In this document: in pieces, positions 37,934 to 51,234 of the stretch
How positions within the stretch are numbered: the stretch's first letter is position 1
Layout: every line of letters starts with the position of its first letter
NCBI RefSeq assembly: GCF_022458985.1
Contig: NC_061771.1
Coordinates: forward strand, 29,686,322 to 29,750,321
Source: Mugil cephalus
Taxonomy: Eukaryota; Chordata; Actinopteri; Mugiliformes; Mugilidae
Direction: 5' to 3'
DNA length: 64,000 nt
Notes under the pieces: generated by a model
Database searches by the model: none
What the model saw: the letters and a program-made list of their open reading frames with translations, nothing else
Told to the model about the DNA's origin: nothing
Program-made: the position numbers and the translations under genes

Positions 37934-38199
37934 TAGTGGCTTCACTAGAAACAACTTACAATGGTGATGATAATAAGGAAATCTCTGGATTTGGATGATA
38001 TACATTTCCTGGTTGACATCAAGAGAAAGTGGTTTTAATGTAACACATGGTGTAAAAAGATTCAAATTAAACACTGTAGAGATACTTTTATCTTTAGGAA
38101 TGATTCTGAAGGACTTCCTTATGGCAGTGTGGAAATAAAGTGAATATGTGCATGAGAGAATTGTGCTCGTGGGATGTATGTTTGTGGTTGTGCAACACT

Positions 38200-38740
38200 T
38201 GTTATTTGGCAGGGTCAGAATTTAAACACCATGAAAGCATGGATCCATCCTGTCTTGTATCAACGGTTCAGGCTGGTGGTGGTGGTGTGATGGTGTGGGG
38301 GGATATTTTCTCCTTAGTACAAACTGAGCATGTTTTAAATTCCACAGCCTACCTGAGTATTGCTGCTGACCATGTCCATCCCTTCATGACCACAGTGGAC
38401 AATCTTCTGACGGCTACTTCAAGCAGGATAATGCACCATGTCACAAAGCTCATATCATCTCAAACTGGTTTCTGGAACATGACAATGAGTTCACTGTACT
38501 CCAATGGCCTCCACAGTCACCAGATCTCAATCCAATAGACCAGCACCTTTGGGATGTGGTGGAACGGGAGCTTCTCATCATAGACGTGCAGCCGACAAAT
38601 CTGCAGCAACTGTGTGATGTTATCATGTCAATATGGACCAAAACCTCTGAGGAATGTTTCCAACACCTTGTTGAAAGTATGACACCAAGAATTAAGGCAG
38701 TTCTGAAGGTAAAAGGGGGTCCAACCTTTACTAGCCAAGT
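38200..38740 (+). mobile_element. Tc1 transposase fossil in copy C
   Basis: The plus strand reads VQAGGGGVMVWGDIFS, then TGFWNMTM, SHQISIQ and ELLIIDVQPTNLQQLC, ending KAVLKVKGGPT: the second half of a Tc1 transposase, cut by frame changes. Compared with copy D, an internal stretch of about 185 bases is missing at about 38203. It predates the segmental duplication, because both copies have it. Confidence 0.75.
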
Positions 38741-39596
38741 GGCTGGTGAGTGTGTATTCCTACTGTGGTGTCCTCAGTGGATCCTTGGAAGGCTTAATCA
38801 TCAGCCTACAGAGTGTACAGTCACAAAAGACACCAAATTGAATGAAACTGCCGTCCTACATCTATATCATCATCCTAAGACAAGAAAGGTGAGCAAAGCA
38901 AATCAGTTGGTTAGAATCATTTTTCCTCAATCAAATACTTGCACTGTCAAAGCAAAGTTTTCCTTTTCCAAAATGCATTCTTACTTGAGTCATGTGCCAG
39001 AATGCTTTGTAGTCACTTGTCAATTTGTTCTCCTCTCTTTTCAAAAAGCTTCTGAAGTCTGTCACATCTTGCTGTGTGGATTGCAGTGGTACGGTACGAC
39101 GCTTAAATTCTGCACTTATCTGAAAACGAGAATTATCACAGACAAAGACACTGAAAGAGTTATTTAGAAAAGTGTTCATTGAAAGGTTTTATACTGATTA
39201 ACCATACCCACTAGTAAGATTTGCTGAGCTGAAAATGTAGATCCAGTAAATTGGACAATATGTGTATTCTTGACATTTTATCACACTGTGCATAAGAGCG
39301 TTAGGTATATATTTAAGAAATCGATAGCAACATTGTCATATACACGGATTTTGAAAGTCTGTGTAAACATAATTTTAATAACTCTCACCATTTACTACAG
39401 AGCCTTTGGAACAGTACTCCATGGAAAGTGGTCACTGGTCTCTGACCTAGAGCAACACCAAATACCTATTATAAAAAAAAACATATATATATCTCTTTAA
39501 AATGACTTTATCATATTCAGGCTGCAGCTCACTTGACCTTTCCCTCTCTCTCTCTCTCTGAGCTGCAGAGACAGTGAGGATGAACTGACTATTGGC
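38741..39596. other. Intergenic, nothing recognised
   Basis: AT-rich, shared with copy D (57290-58190). A plus-strand frame continues from the Tc1 fossil but has no known motif. A (CT)n run lies at 39543-39559. Confidence 0.4.
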
Positions 39597-39700
39597 TCTA
39601 GTGATGGGAATTCCAGCTCTTTTTAGAGAGCTGGTTCTTTTGGTTCGACTCACTGAAAAGAGCCGTCTCTTTCAGCTCCCAACTGGCTCCTCCGATTTTT
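39597..39700. mobile_element. hAT terminal fragment
   Basis: TAGTGATGGGAATTCCAGCTC followed by internally repeated GAGCTGGTTCTTTT and AAAGAGCCG blocks is the end sequence of a widespread hAT family, with subterminal GAGCC repeats. The opposite end was not found. Also present in copy D at 58193-58290. Confidence 0.5.
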
Positions 39701-39831
39701 TGTTGCTTAAATTCATTTATCAGCAGATTATGTGTAAAGGGAATTACTAAAGGAATTACATTACATCAACTGTTTGTTATTAAAAATGAATTATAATGAT
39801 AATTAAATAACTGTGATCTGGAGGGTCATCT

Positions 39832-39906
39832 GAACTCGGATGAATCGGACTCAAACCGTGAATCTTCTTGGTGTTAGACATCAGTGCTACCACTACACCA
39901 ACAAGT
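39832..39906 (-). repeat. tRNA-like sequence (pseudogene or SINE head)
   Basis: On the minus strand TTGGTGTAGTGGTAGCAC (A-box type) is followed 38 bases later by GGTTTGAGTCC (B-box type). The folded arms are imperfect and no clean anticodon stem is present. Copy D (58433-58505) has TGTAGTGGTTAGCAC, closer to a true D arm. Confidence 0.5.
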
Positions 39907-40172
39907 CTCAGATTTGAAGCTTCAATTTTAACTCACTTTGTATGATCAAGCAGATGTGTTGAGACTTTACTCCGTTTCTTTCAATCATTTTCCTTACCCT
40001 TTCTAATGCATGTTCTGTCTCTGACTCCTCCGGCTCCGGTCGTTCACTTCAACGCTCCTGACAGTCAGGTCGTCCATTCTCTCTCTGTCGTTACCTGTGA
40101 CTGTGCAATAAAGTCAGATTTTGTGAGAGCGAGTGGATTTCTTTATTTATTCCGTATCTCCTGCTGTTTCAG

Positions 40173-41065
40173 GAGCAAGAGCGGGACATTGGCAGTGCAT
40201 TTGTGACCAATGCTGCTAACGACATACAACTGAAAAGTCTAAAGAACGGATCAATACAGATCCCCAGAGAGAACAATAGCAATGAGGTCAGAAGCAGACA
40301 GGTACTCACACACATACTCACAAAGTGTGTTTCTCTCCTTTAGATGTACCTTGAGCTCTGTAAATAACTCCACTTAGCAAAGTACTATCATTGTTTTAAT
40401 TAAGCTCATCCCTCAAATTTGTAATTCCCACATCCCAGAGGAGGTGTCTTTTCTGTAGTTAGTTTCGCTGTCTCTCAATTAATATTCTATTCACATTATA
40501 ACGGTAAGATTGCAAACTTCTTACTGTTACTTGTTTCTGGACCAGGACTCGTCTGCCCTCACAGATGCTGACATGTCCATTCAGCTGGCTCCTGATTGGC
40601 CAATGGGATACTTCTGTAAGGGCTGTGCACTGATGGGGTTAAAGGTCAGCAAGTCCTGCGTAGCATAGCAGACCAATACATCTCAACCAAACAATGTCAA
40701 ATCTGCATTCTGAGATTATTCATTGGATGAGCTCTGTAAGGAAGCATCCAGGAAACTGTTGACCTGCCGGGTCACACAACTCACGGTGAGGAGCTTCACA
40801 AGTGACTCGACGGCTCAAATTTATCAAAGTCTGTCATCAGTTTCATGTGTACACCTACACACAAAACCAACAACTAAAAACCTAAAAGTCTTTCCTCTCC
40901 CTTCTCAGCTGGGAAGTGTCCTCCTTTAGAGTATTTTGAATTCATATCTGACTTTTTAAAGTTTTTTATTCTGCTTTAGGAGGTGGCTTTGAGGAAGAGC
41001 AGAGTAAACGGCTGCTTGAGAAGTTCACCACGATTCAGGCTGTCATCACCTCATCTGAGGACTAA
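40173..41065 (+). CDS. C-terminal exons of a TPR gene (copy C)
   Basis: Four exons with splice signals. Exon 40173-40301 (43 codons, EQERDIGSAFVTNAAND...; TTTCAG acceptor, CAG|GTACTC donor). Exon 40546-40644 (33 codons: DADMSIQLAPDWPMGY then FCKGCALMGLK; donor AAG|GTCAGC). Exon about 40715-40785 (LDELCKEASRKLLTCRVTQL). Last exon 40980-41065 (GFEEEQSKRLLEKFTTIQAV then ITSSED, stop). The second exon has the helix A/B wording of a tetratricopeptide repeat, and the last resembles a UBA-like end. From memory the order recalls TTC31-like proteins, but that is inference. One base near 40984 seems missing (GGTGGCTTT for a likely ATGGGCTTT-like reading). Upstream exons with earlier TPRs are not in the window. 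Confidence 0.55.
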
Positions 41066-41719
41066 AGAACTAAATGCATTATCACTTCTGTCCACGATGT
41101 GGCGCTGTTCAACTGCAGAAACACGCTGAGAATAAGGCCTCTACACAACTCATTCATCAGGCATTATTAAACACATGGCCAGACACATATGAAATTATTA
41201 AAACATGAAATTAACAAATAGGAAATGTTGTAAAGGAACAAAAAGCTGGAGTCTCACTTTACACTTGTAACCATGTCATACAGCTTTCCCCCAAACACTG
41301 TCCTACACACAGGACGCTGATAGTAGAACAGCACTACACAGGCAGAGCCCACACACAACATGACCCATAGTCATAACAGACAAGTGCAGCAAAAACTACA
41401 TCTTCACTGGTAGTAATTATTGGGATATTGTTATTTTTTAGCAGTCAGTCTAGGAGAGCATTCAGGGCTCATATATCAGTCAGTTTATCTGGTTCAAATA
41501 CAAAAATACATTCCAGTCCCTAAATATTTAATATTAATAAATAAATAAGTGCAGTTTATAATTAGGGTCCTATTGTTACACTGATTGTTTCTTCTTCTTA
41601 TTACATTTCCTCTACCTCCTTTTTTCCATCACTTAGAGTTATATATCAAAATGTTGGTTTGATCGGGATCGGTGTGCTAATACTTGCTACAAAATATGAA
41701 TTTTTCGTAACATAAGTCT
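41066..41719. other. Downstream flank of the TPR gene
   Basis: Shared with copy D. Nothing recognised apart from AT-rich sequence. No clear polyadenylation signal was singled out. Confidence 0.4.
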
Positions 41720-42480
41720 TTTAAAGGTCTATTGCTCAGTCATGCTTTCACCTAGAGACTTCATGTAAACTTTGAACTGTAGACACAAGCCTTGTGTATT
41801 GATGTGTTAATCCACGTTTTGAGTTCAGTTTATAATGGGTGTGTATTGCACAGAATCCAGAGCCAGAGTGGACGATTCATCACTTAGAGCGAAGACAGCT
41901 GTCTGAAATTGCTTGAAACCGTTCTCTTTCCACACTTGTCCCGATCACAATCTATACTCTAGACACGATTTATTTCCACAGTTGTAGACAAACTTGTTGT
42001 GTCTCTCAAAGTGTGCTCGGCAAAGCAGTGAGACGTACAGAATTTAAACTGCGAGTCTCTGTTCGCGGTCACGTCCCTGTCTGTTCTCCATTGACTGCAA
42101 TGCAAAGATTTCCTTAAACTCCATATATTTCAAAACTCCAAAATATTTACTTCAGAAAGACAAGAAACATATCAAAGTCTTCAGGAAGGTCTTATGACGC
42201 CTACGGTCTGTGTGATTTTCTAATAGGAGCTACCGTTTTGTCACAGTGAGCCCAAATGTGCGACCAGCACAGAGGGAGATAATCCACCTCTTCTCTGTGT
42301 CCCGGCCCAGTGCGCTTCTGTCGTCATTGACAACCATGTTGGGTTGCCACAGCAACCCTGACCCACAGGCCTGGGCCACAGCTGAGACCAATTCATTAAT
42401 CAGGGACTCCTCTTGTTGTCTCTGCCGTTAATACAGCTGATCCCTGTGTCCCACACATTTATGTTACAACAACACACACC
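41720..42480 (+). repeat. Dispersed repeat, copy in C
   Basis: Same repeat as 19940-20640 (inverted there) and 60500-61300. It lies directly before an AC-rich stretch and a minisatellite. No coding potential is recognised. Confidence 0.65.
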
Positions 42481-42599
42481 AGCACACACTACACAGGTAA
42501 CTTTGTGTTATTACAGTTACACACACACAGAGTTGTAGAACACACACACACAAGCACACACATGCACGCTTAAGCGCGCAATACTTTGTCACACACAGG

Positions 42600-42855
42600 C
42601 TAATTGTGCTAACCATAAGCTAAATGTGGGTTAACTGAGCTAAATGTAGGCTAACTGTAGTAAATGTAGGCTAACTATGCTAAGTGTGGGTTAACTGTGC
42701 TAAATGTGGGTTAACTCTGCTAACTGCAGGCTAACTGTGCTAAATGTAGGCTATGTGTGCTAAGTGTAGGCTAACTGTGCTAAATGTGAGTTAACAGTGC
42801 TAAATGTAGGCTGACTCTGCTAACTGGAGGCTAACTGTGCTCAATGTAGGCTGAT
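42600..42855. repeat. GCTAA-type minisatellite in copy C
   Basis: Tandem units of about 18 nt of the form GCTAAATGTAGGCTAACTGT, roughly 14 copies with variants. Copy D carries the same array at 61400-61690 with more irregular units. Confidence 0.85.
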
Positions 42856-43341
42856 GAAAATTCTGGTCTTCAGTTTAATCCAACATCTGCAGATGGACTC
42901 ACAGCACAGACGAAGCATCAAGCATTGATAGTGATAAAAGAGCGACAGGTTCATGAAATAGATTTACTTCATACCCCCTATCAGTAGATAGTGCCTCCAT
43001 CAGGACCCTTCAGAGAGATAACATGGCCTAACCTGTGACAGAGACCCATAGATCAAAGCCATAAAACAAACAATGAAGATATTATTAATGTCATTAGCAA
43101 CAACTCAACTTATAGTCATGCAGTGTTTCAACAAGTTACAAGTACACACAGTTAAAACATTATATATACGCAGCACAATATTGATGGTGTAAGATACTGT
43201 GCGATACATCATTTCTCATTACAGGATGTAAATAAAGACACACATGGTTGTATGTATCACCCAAAACCTCCATGTTTGTTTGTTGTTTCTGAAATGATGA
43301 ACATCGTAGGATTATACATGTGATCACCTTCACCTGAGCTA

Positions 43342-44947
<1,606 letters not shown>

Positions 44948-45008
44948 TACACATCAGTACTACTCAGCTTCCCTGTACATTAGAGGCTTTGTGTTCCCAT
45001 GGTGACAG

Positions 45009-45111
45009 GTTTGGTGAGATTGAAAACATCATAATTCTTCATGAACTCTTCTGAGCCTTTGTCAACAACAAGAATGTCAACATGGCTGCCAGAGCTCTGG
45101 AGAACCTGCAG
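45009..45111 (+). CDS. Candidate exon, unknown gene (copy C)
   Basis: Between an acceptor (GGTGACAG) and a strong donor (CAG|GTGAGT) the frame reads FVNNKNVNMAARALENLQ at its end. The upstream part (FGEIENIIILHELF) is separated from it by one TGA codon. Copy D keeps the segment (about 62240-62350) with more frame noise and a damaged donor. Product not recognised. Confidence 0.3.
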
Positions 45112-45897
45112 GTGAGTGATCGCTCACTGTCATCAGCCGTCAGTGTTGTCTTGTGTCTCCATAGATATTATGTACATGTAACGGGCGTGCATTGTCTTTA
45201 AACCAGGTGGGATGCGCCTCCATTAACACATATAAGTTCTGCGTTGTGTTCTATGTTGTGAGGAATGAAGAAAGGACTCTGACCACAATCAGCTGCTGGT
45301 TGCTCTTTAATGAAGGCAGGATAGAAGATTTATCTGTACAAATCAACAGAAAAACACACACGGCTCTGTGACATGCAGTCTCCACACAGCACACAAGTCT
45401 CAAGCCCCTGTGGGCAGAGAAACATACAGGAAACCATGTAGACTTTCATGTGGAATATGTCTACTTCAACTTGCAAAAAGTCAGTTTACAAAGTTCATAT
45501 TCATTTGACTCATTAACTGCATGTTCGCAGCATAAAACCCAACATTTATACATGGATGAAATAAAGTTGCATTGTCCAAAAACCCGAAATAAATGTTCAA
45601 AATGACGAGTAAAATAAAACAAACACTTCCCTCTCAGCTGGTCTGGCGCCAACTGAAGACGCACCGTAATGACGACACAAAGCTGCGAACTTCTTAAAGA
45701 GACGTACAGGTATTAAACACGGTCTGAATACAACATCCAGGCATACATATACGCACTAAACAAAAACACACCAAAAACAATATACAAAACAAACATTCAT
45801 CCAAGGATTTGGCGACATTTCGAAAACGAAAAATTAAAGATATCATTTCAACCTGGTTACATAAAGTTGATCAGGTGTGTGTGGTCCTCCTGTTCAG

Positions 45898-46078
45898 GGT
45901 TTGGACTGGGAAGCAGCAGGCTGTAATGAAGGTACCCAGATGTTTTGGATCCAGTGGACCCTGCCTCGACACAAAGGACCAACACAACCTCGTACTCCAA
46001 CTCTGAGAGCACTCAGTCTGTTCAGCAGCCTCAGAGTATCGTTCATTAATATGTGTCAGATAGCACGTGGATTAATGT
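45898..46078 (+). CDS. Candidate exon, unknown gene (copy C)
   Basis: After a possible acceptor (CTGTTCAG) the sequence stays open for about 60 codons (GLDWEAAGCNEGTQMF...) to a TAG. An alternative frame reads KVPRCFGSSGPCLDTKDQ. Copy D (about 63075-63240) conserves the segment but with indels, so the true frame cannot be decided. It could be a last exon belonging with 45009-45111. Confidence 0.25.
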
Positions 46079-46765
46079 AGATTGATTAAAATTATATAAC
46101 TATGGAAAAACAAATAGCTTTTAGAATAATTAATGATCACTGGTGATCCCTCCAAGTACCAAGGCACAAAAGTTGTTCATACACTTAGTTTTGTGTTTAC
46201 TGAGTTTTGCAGACGTTTGATAGTCCTTCAAAGCTTGGACGTGGATCCTTCAGGAATCATTTGGTGAAATTTTGAGCCAAATTCAATCAACTGTATCAGT
46301 CACTCCCATTGGTCGTCAAAGATGAGATTAGTTCAACTTGGTAACGCCCACGGGTTCTCTTCCCTCAAAGTTTTCTTTCTCCTGTCGTCCATCAAACCGC
46401 TGAGAATTTCATGGCCTATGGTCAACACTTGATGAAAGTCTTTATTTTGAAGACAAACGTTGAACCAGAAGAACTAATTTTAACGCAACCAACTTTCTAT
46501 TTCTATCAGATGCAGCATTATAGGAGAAGTGACTGGAACATAGAAAAAACACCTTTACTCTGATATATTTTTTAGACTGCCTGTTAGAATCAATCTACAC
46601 CAGGACCTGCTGAAGTTGTATCAGCAGAACTTAGAAAAAGAAAGGTTTAAACAAAAACATGTCTCAGAAAGTAACGTTTAATTTCACAGAGTGACACTCA
46701 AGCTATAATGATCAAGTCTATAAGTCACATCTTAGAGGTTTATTGATAAAAACAGAAGTAAGTGC

Positions 46766-46801
46766 GGGGGGGGGGGGGGGGGGGGGGAGGGGGGGGGGGG
46801 A
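46766..46801. repeat. Poly(G) tract
   Basis: A run of G interrupted by single A bases, followed by more G-rich sequence to 46853. It marks where alignment with copy D stops. Such runs are often assembly or sequencing artefacts. Confidence 0.8.
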
Positions 46802-47869
46802 GGTGTTGTGTCATGGTCCAGCTGTGAGTAGGGGGGGGAGGGGGGGTGGGGCGGGTGTATAGAGTCTGGTTACTATGCTTGAATCATATAATAATGGAAA
46901 AGAGGAAGTAAGATATATTTTAACAGAACGGTCCTCAGACAGAAGAAGGGTGGTCTCTTCTCTACACAGGAAATATATTCTGCCAGTAACTGATGTACAG
47001 GTTTGTTACTTAAGTATTTGAACTGTCGGCTGTGTATTGACTGACGGATAGGATCAGCGAATGGGTAATCATACACTGCAGCGCCTGAGGTGGAAACAAA
47101 TGTACATACCTTCACTCTGGTGTCCCCAGGTACTGAGCCGGAATAATAATACTTTTTTTAACTTACTCAACTACATTTATCTAACAGTCTGTAGATTATG
47201 ATTCGTTTTTACCCTCTGGCAAAACTTCTAAGCTCACAGATTAGTTATTCATGTAAAAATGACACATTCTAGGTGACAAGCATCTATATACATAGACATT
47301 GACTAATTGTAGCAAAATGTGTATGATTCTTAAACATTACCCCCCACATTAAATTGTCCCAGAGATTTCAGCACCTCTACAGATCAAGCAGCCGTCATGT
47401 TTAAAGACAGCAGCATAAAGAAAGTAATAAACATGTCCCTGTTGTAAGCATCAACCCTTTTTAATTGCCAACTACAAGTTGTTATTTGGGGAAAAATATA
47501 ACAAAAAAACAACACAATCTATACATAAAGGACAAGTGGATGTCCGACATTGTCACTACTGGGGTGTTTTATTGGGGGATGGGTGTGGTGGGGGTGTAGC
47601 CAGGTGGGTGTTGGTGGTGCTGCAAGGCTGGTCCCGGCGCCGTGGGTCCGGTGGAGACTCGGGGAACATCCCTATATACATGATCAAGTAAAGTTCAAAA
47701 AGCCCGCTGGCTAAGCCGATCCCGTCCGTCGCCCTCAACCCTTCCTTTATATTGTTATACAACAAATTATGCATTCTTCACAAAATTCAAAACCAGCAAC
47801 AACAAAATCTATGACCAATTCTGTCACTTCCAGTTCACACAGCATCTGTCTGATCCATGTCACTGTCTT
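46802..47869. other. Intergenic, nothing recognised
   Basis: Contains a GT-rich stretch near 47570-47640 and no convincing gene. Confidence 0.4.
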
Positions 47870-48120
47870 GAGACATATGCACAAAAAAATAAATAAAGAC
47901 CAGTAATAAAAACATTAAATAAGAGCAAATATTGGAAAATATATAAATACAGAAACAGAAATGTCCTGTATAAATGAATAGATGAACTTGATTGTACAGC
48001 CTCACAGCTGGAAGGAAGAAGGGACCTGTGGGTAACGTGATTCAGTAATAGTACCGTGAAGGGAGTGGTGCTTTTATTCCACCTCTCACCCACCATCCAC
48101 TGGCACCAAGGGCTCAAACC
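47870..48120 (-). mobile_element. LINE 3' tail, related to 2945-3205
   Basis: The minus strand reads LPAVRLYNQ followed by an A/T-rich tail, the same C-terminal motif as SFVPTAIRLYNS in the other LINE tail. No upstream coding region remains. Confidence 0.5.
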
Positions 48121-48515
48121 AAAGCATAGCCGGCCTTCTTGTCACCGGACTGATCAGTCCTTCTAGTCTGAGATGTTGCTGCTTGCCACTAACCACTTAC
48201 TAAAATTGGTTCTTTCACATTCGTAATGAGTCTGTTTTCCTATCTGTGATCTCTGTGTTTCCTGTAGAGTATCTTTTAAAACATTATTTTACACATATGT
48301 CAGTGTTCACATTTGTCATTAGAATCCATTCACAACACCAACTTCCACCCAAGCAAAGCAGACTGTTGTGTTTTCATGTATCACATCCATCTAGTTAAGT
48401 ACATTTCCCCTTTGATGGTGATTTTTTCTAAGATGCATTATCAGTAAAGTTTTTATTTTTCTGACTTTAATCAATGAATCTAAATCTAGTCTCCTGATGT
48501 TCTCTGTGTTTCCAG
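48121..48515. other. Upstream flank of the CD22-like gene
   Basis: No signal-peptide exon was identified here, although one would be expected before the V-set exon. It ends in an acceptor (TGTTTCCAG). Confidence 0.4.
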
Positions 48516-48883
48516 ATGTACTTGGTCAGACTGATCATGATTGACTTACTCTTCTACTCAGATCTGTGCTTAAAAAGGATCAACAGTGGAAATAAGCTGC
48601 AGCGTACATACCGTACCCATCAAGACTAAATGACAACGTTCACCCCGTGGTTAAAAAGCTGTATGGTTTTACTAAATGGAAGGTGGTGAACCTGTGGATC
48701 TGATTGCAGACTGGCAGAGCTTATTGGTCGTGTTCAGTTATCCCAAGTGATGAAACAAGTGCACTCGCCTGGAGAAACTCAGACCTTAGAGAGAGAGACT
48801 CAGCTGAGTACAAGATCAGATCCACAACAAAACAACCAGGAGGGAAATATACTGTTCAACCTGGGTCACTCTGACTGTCTCAG
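48516..48883 (+). CDS. CD22-like: V-set exon
   Basis: First recognisable exon of a fish CD22-like (B-cell Ig-superfamily) receptor. It reads VLGQTDHD, then LTYSSTQICALKGSTVEISCS in frames shifted by one or two bases, VHPVVKKLYGFTK, and RDSAEYKIRSTTKQPGGKYT near the end, closing with a TVS-like end and a donor (CTCAG|GTAAG). The first V-set Cys (in EISCS) is visible, but the second (expected as Y.C/Y.F) is replaced by AEYKI, as in other family members. Frame changes occur at three or more places. The expected product is a cell-surface receptor that modulates lymphocyte signalling. Confidence 0.65.
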
Positions 48884-49689
48884 GTAAGAATTTCCTTTTT
48901 CTATCTCTCTTTTCTAATTTCTTCTTTCTTTCTGTTTCTATTCTTTCTTTTCTTTCTTTCTCTCAGTCTTTTCCTTCTATTTCTTCTCTTTTCTTTCTTT
49001 TCATATATCGTTATTTCTCCCACGTTTCCACATATGTCAAATGTGAAACATGTCATTACTTTTACTGAATCTATGGATGACTGTGTTTTTTGAATTTAAA
49101 GGTGACAACAGTTAAAATGAATTCTCTTTCCACTTCAGTCTCCATGTAAGGGTTTTAAACATATTCAGGATCAAGCTGGGCAGAGGTGAAGTGTAAGATC
49201 AGGTTGTCGTCTATCTGCTTCGTTCCACACGTCTGTACAAGAATGGACAAACATGAAACAAAGACACTGATTCAATAAAGAATACTTTAATTATGGAGAC
49301 AGTGTTACCTGTGCTGTTAAAGGATTTGAGAAGTTTCCCTCTCCTCCACAATGTGAGTTTTACTCATTCTTCCACTTACTCAGTGTCATCTCGACCAACC
49401 ATCAGTGTCTATGTTTCAGAAAACTATACTTCCTCTTTCCTCTTCTCTTCTTTGATCTCTGCAGGACATTTATGGTCTAACACCAACCCTCCTCTGTAGT
49501 GTTTGCAGAATAAATCCTCGTTGTAGTTGTTTCTTAAAACATTTTCACTTCTTCTTCTTCAGGTGTCCTACATCAAACCTGTAAAACAAAGTGGACTTAC
49601 ACCAGCCTGAAGCATCTTGCCATCAAAGGTTCATCAGTTGACATTTTCCTCTCCACATCAGTCATTATAATTATGATTAATATTATGAT

Positions 49690-49965
49690 GCTGTTTGTCA
49701 AAGGTCTGGTCAGTCCTGATCTAGTCGTCAGTGGATGGAAACCCTCACAGTCAGAGGACCTGAGTAAAGGACTCCCAGTAATTCAGGTCTGTTCATCCCC
49801 TTGAACAATGGAGAGGAAGATCCACTCTGAGAATCCAACACTACCTGAGAGAGATTATTCATCTGAGTATCCACTTCAAATTCAAGACACGACGGTTTTT
49901 GAATGTAAAGTGTTTTACCTGAACAGGACTCTACTGTCACAGGTTACTGAATGAACTCTAACTGT
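49690..49965 (+). CDS. CD22-like: second V-type domain remnant
   Basis: Pieces read NNGERKSTLRI and, after a shift, an EYHFKFKT-type segment, the F/G-strand part of a V-set domain (STLRITxLRERDSAEYxFxFKT in relatives). Borders are uncertain and the frame is broken. Confidence 0.4.
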
Positions 49966-50029
49966 GTAGGTAATGTACTGGCAATTAGAGTAATTAAACA
50001 GATGTGACATTACTGTTGTGTTGTCCATG

Positions 50030-50250
50030 TGCACTCTGCATGTGCAAGGTTGACCAGAATAATATCAGTCTAATCATTCATCCAACTGGAAGCAGAGCTC
50101 AGTGTTTCAGCAGCTCGCAGTCCAGCTGGTCGTCTTTACGTCTGGTTCAAGAACCAACAGAGAAATCGAGACCCAAGCAAACTTCTACTTTGACAGACAA
50201 CTTTTCTCCTGGAAGACACCCGTCTCCTGTGCTTTCAGTGACATGAGGAT
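50030..50250 (+). CDS. CD22-like: C2-type domain remnant
   Basis: A frame near 50090-50230 reads AGRLYVWFKNQQRNRDPSKL, comparable to the SYVWYKNGQK strand of the second domain type in fish CD22-like proteins, then LEDTRLLCFQ. The frame has at least one stop. An ATG followed by RITALLLS and a donor-like GTGAGT at 50242-50272 might instead be a short signal-like exon. Confidence 0.35.
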
Positions 50251-50539
50251 TACCGCTCTCCTTCTGTCTGTGAGTTTACTTCACTCTGGCTGTCATTACC
50301 TCATTACTAGACACTGTCTCATACTGGACAGTTTATTTGGGTGTTTTACTCAGACAGCTCATCTTGATATATTTCTGTAAAGGAAGTAACCTGCACACAA
50401 AACGCACATGTGACTGTCAAGATTAATATCATGTTTGGCTTTACAGTGATTCATTCCCCTTTAACTGATATTCCTCGGCTTCATAAACTACAGAAGCATC
50501 ACATTATTCAACAAACAAATAATCTCCATCAATCACCAG

Positions 50540-50789
50540 ACTCCTTCAAAGCTTTCACCTGTATCAGTGAGTCCATCAGGTGAATAGTGAGTAGTTCATT
50601 GACTGTGACCTGTAGCAGTGATCTAACCCACAGCCTAAACTACACCTGGTACAAAGGAAAGCAACCACTTCCTCTGGGACCAGGAGGTATTTATCATTTC
50701 ACCTTCCATCAGCTCTGAGGACAGAGGATCTCTACTAACTGCAAGTCTGAGGATCAACAGTCTGCTGTCTGTATTCATAGACGTCCAGT
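50540..50789 (+). CDS. CD22-like: Ig C2 exon 1, broken
   Basis: After the acceptor ATCACCAG the frame reads KLSPVSVSPSGE, then LTVTCSSDLTHSLNYTWYKG with the first Ig Cys and the Trp core, and later EDRGSLLTASLRINS in a shifted frame, closing before GTAAGT. This matches the PPKLPSVSVSPSGE..VTLTCSS..NYTWYK pattern of repeated CD22-like Ig exons. The second Cys region (normally YYCEAQN) is corrupted. Confidence 0.65.
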
Positions 50790-50931
50790 GTAAGTAAACA
50801 TCAACAGATCTGTTGTCAGCTGGACTAAAGTTGAAGATGATACGAGTTTGGAGTTCAGACTGTGATGTCTTCAGTACGGTTAAAAATGACCTGAGATACT
50901 TCCTCTATAATTCTCCTCCAGATCCTCCAAA

Positions 50932-51234
50932 GCTTCCCTCTGTAATCAGTGAGTCCAATCTGGTGAGATAGTGGAGGGTCGTTTTAATTCTTTTTTTTCT
51001 TTATTACAAAAAAGAAAAAAAAAAATAAAATCAAAAACAGTGACTCTGACCTGTAGCAGTATGCTAACCCACAGCTAATACACTGGTACACAGAAATGAA
51101 GACACAATCAAAAGCTTCAGGACAGATCTTCACCATACTGGACATTCAGACCTTAACACAGAGGAGTTATTACTGTGAAGCACCATAACAGAAGAGGACG
51201 TCATAACTCAACCTTACACCTGGTTGTGTCACAG
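50932..51234 (+). CDS. CD22-like: Ig C2 exon 2, broken
   Basis: A good acceptor (TTCTCCTCCAG) is followed by PPKLPSVISESN, then VTLTCSSMLTHS, a shifted middle part and RRGRHNSTLHLVV before ACAG|GTATGG. About 50 bases of T-run then A-run (50985-51038), which can fold on itself, interrupt the exon before VTLTCSS. It could be a small insertion or a sequencing fold-back artefact. In relatives this exon encodes one complete Ig domain. Confidence 0.68.

Noticed and set aside
46766-46853. G-rich stretch as a regulatory G-quadruplex or telomeric sequence
   Set aside because: It is almost pure G with no TTAGGG units and lies at a duplication boundary. An artefact is more likely.
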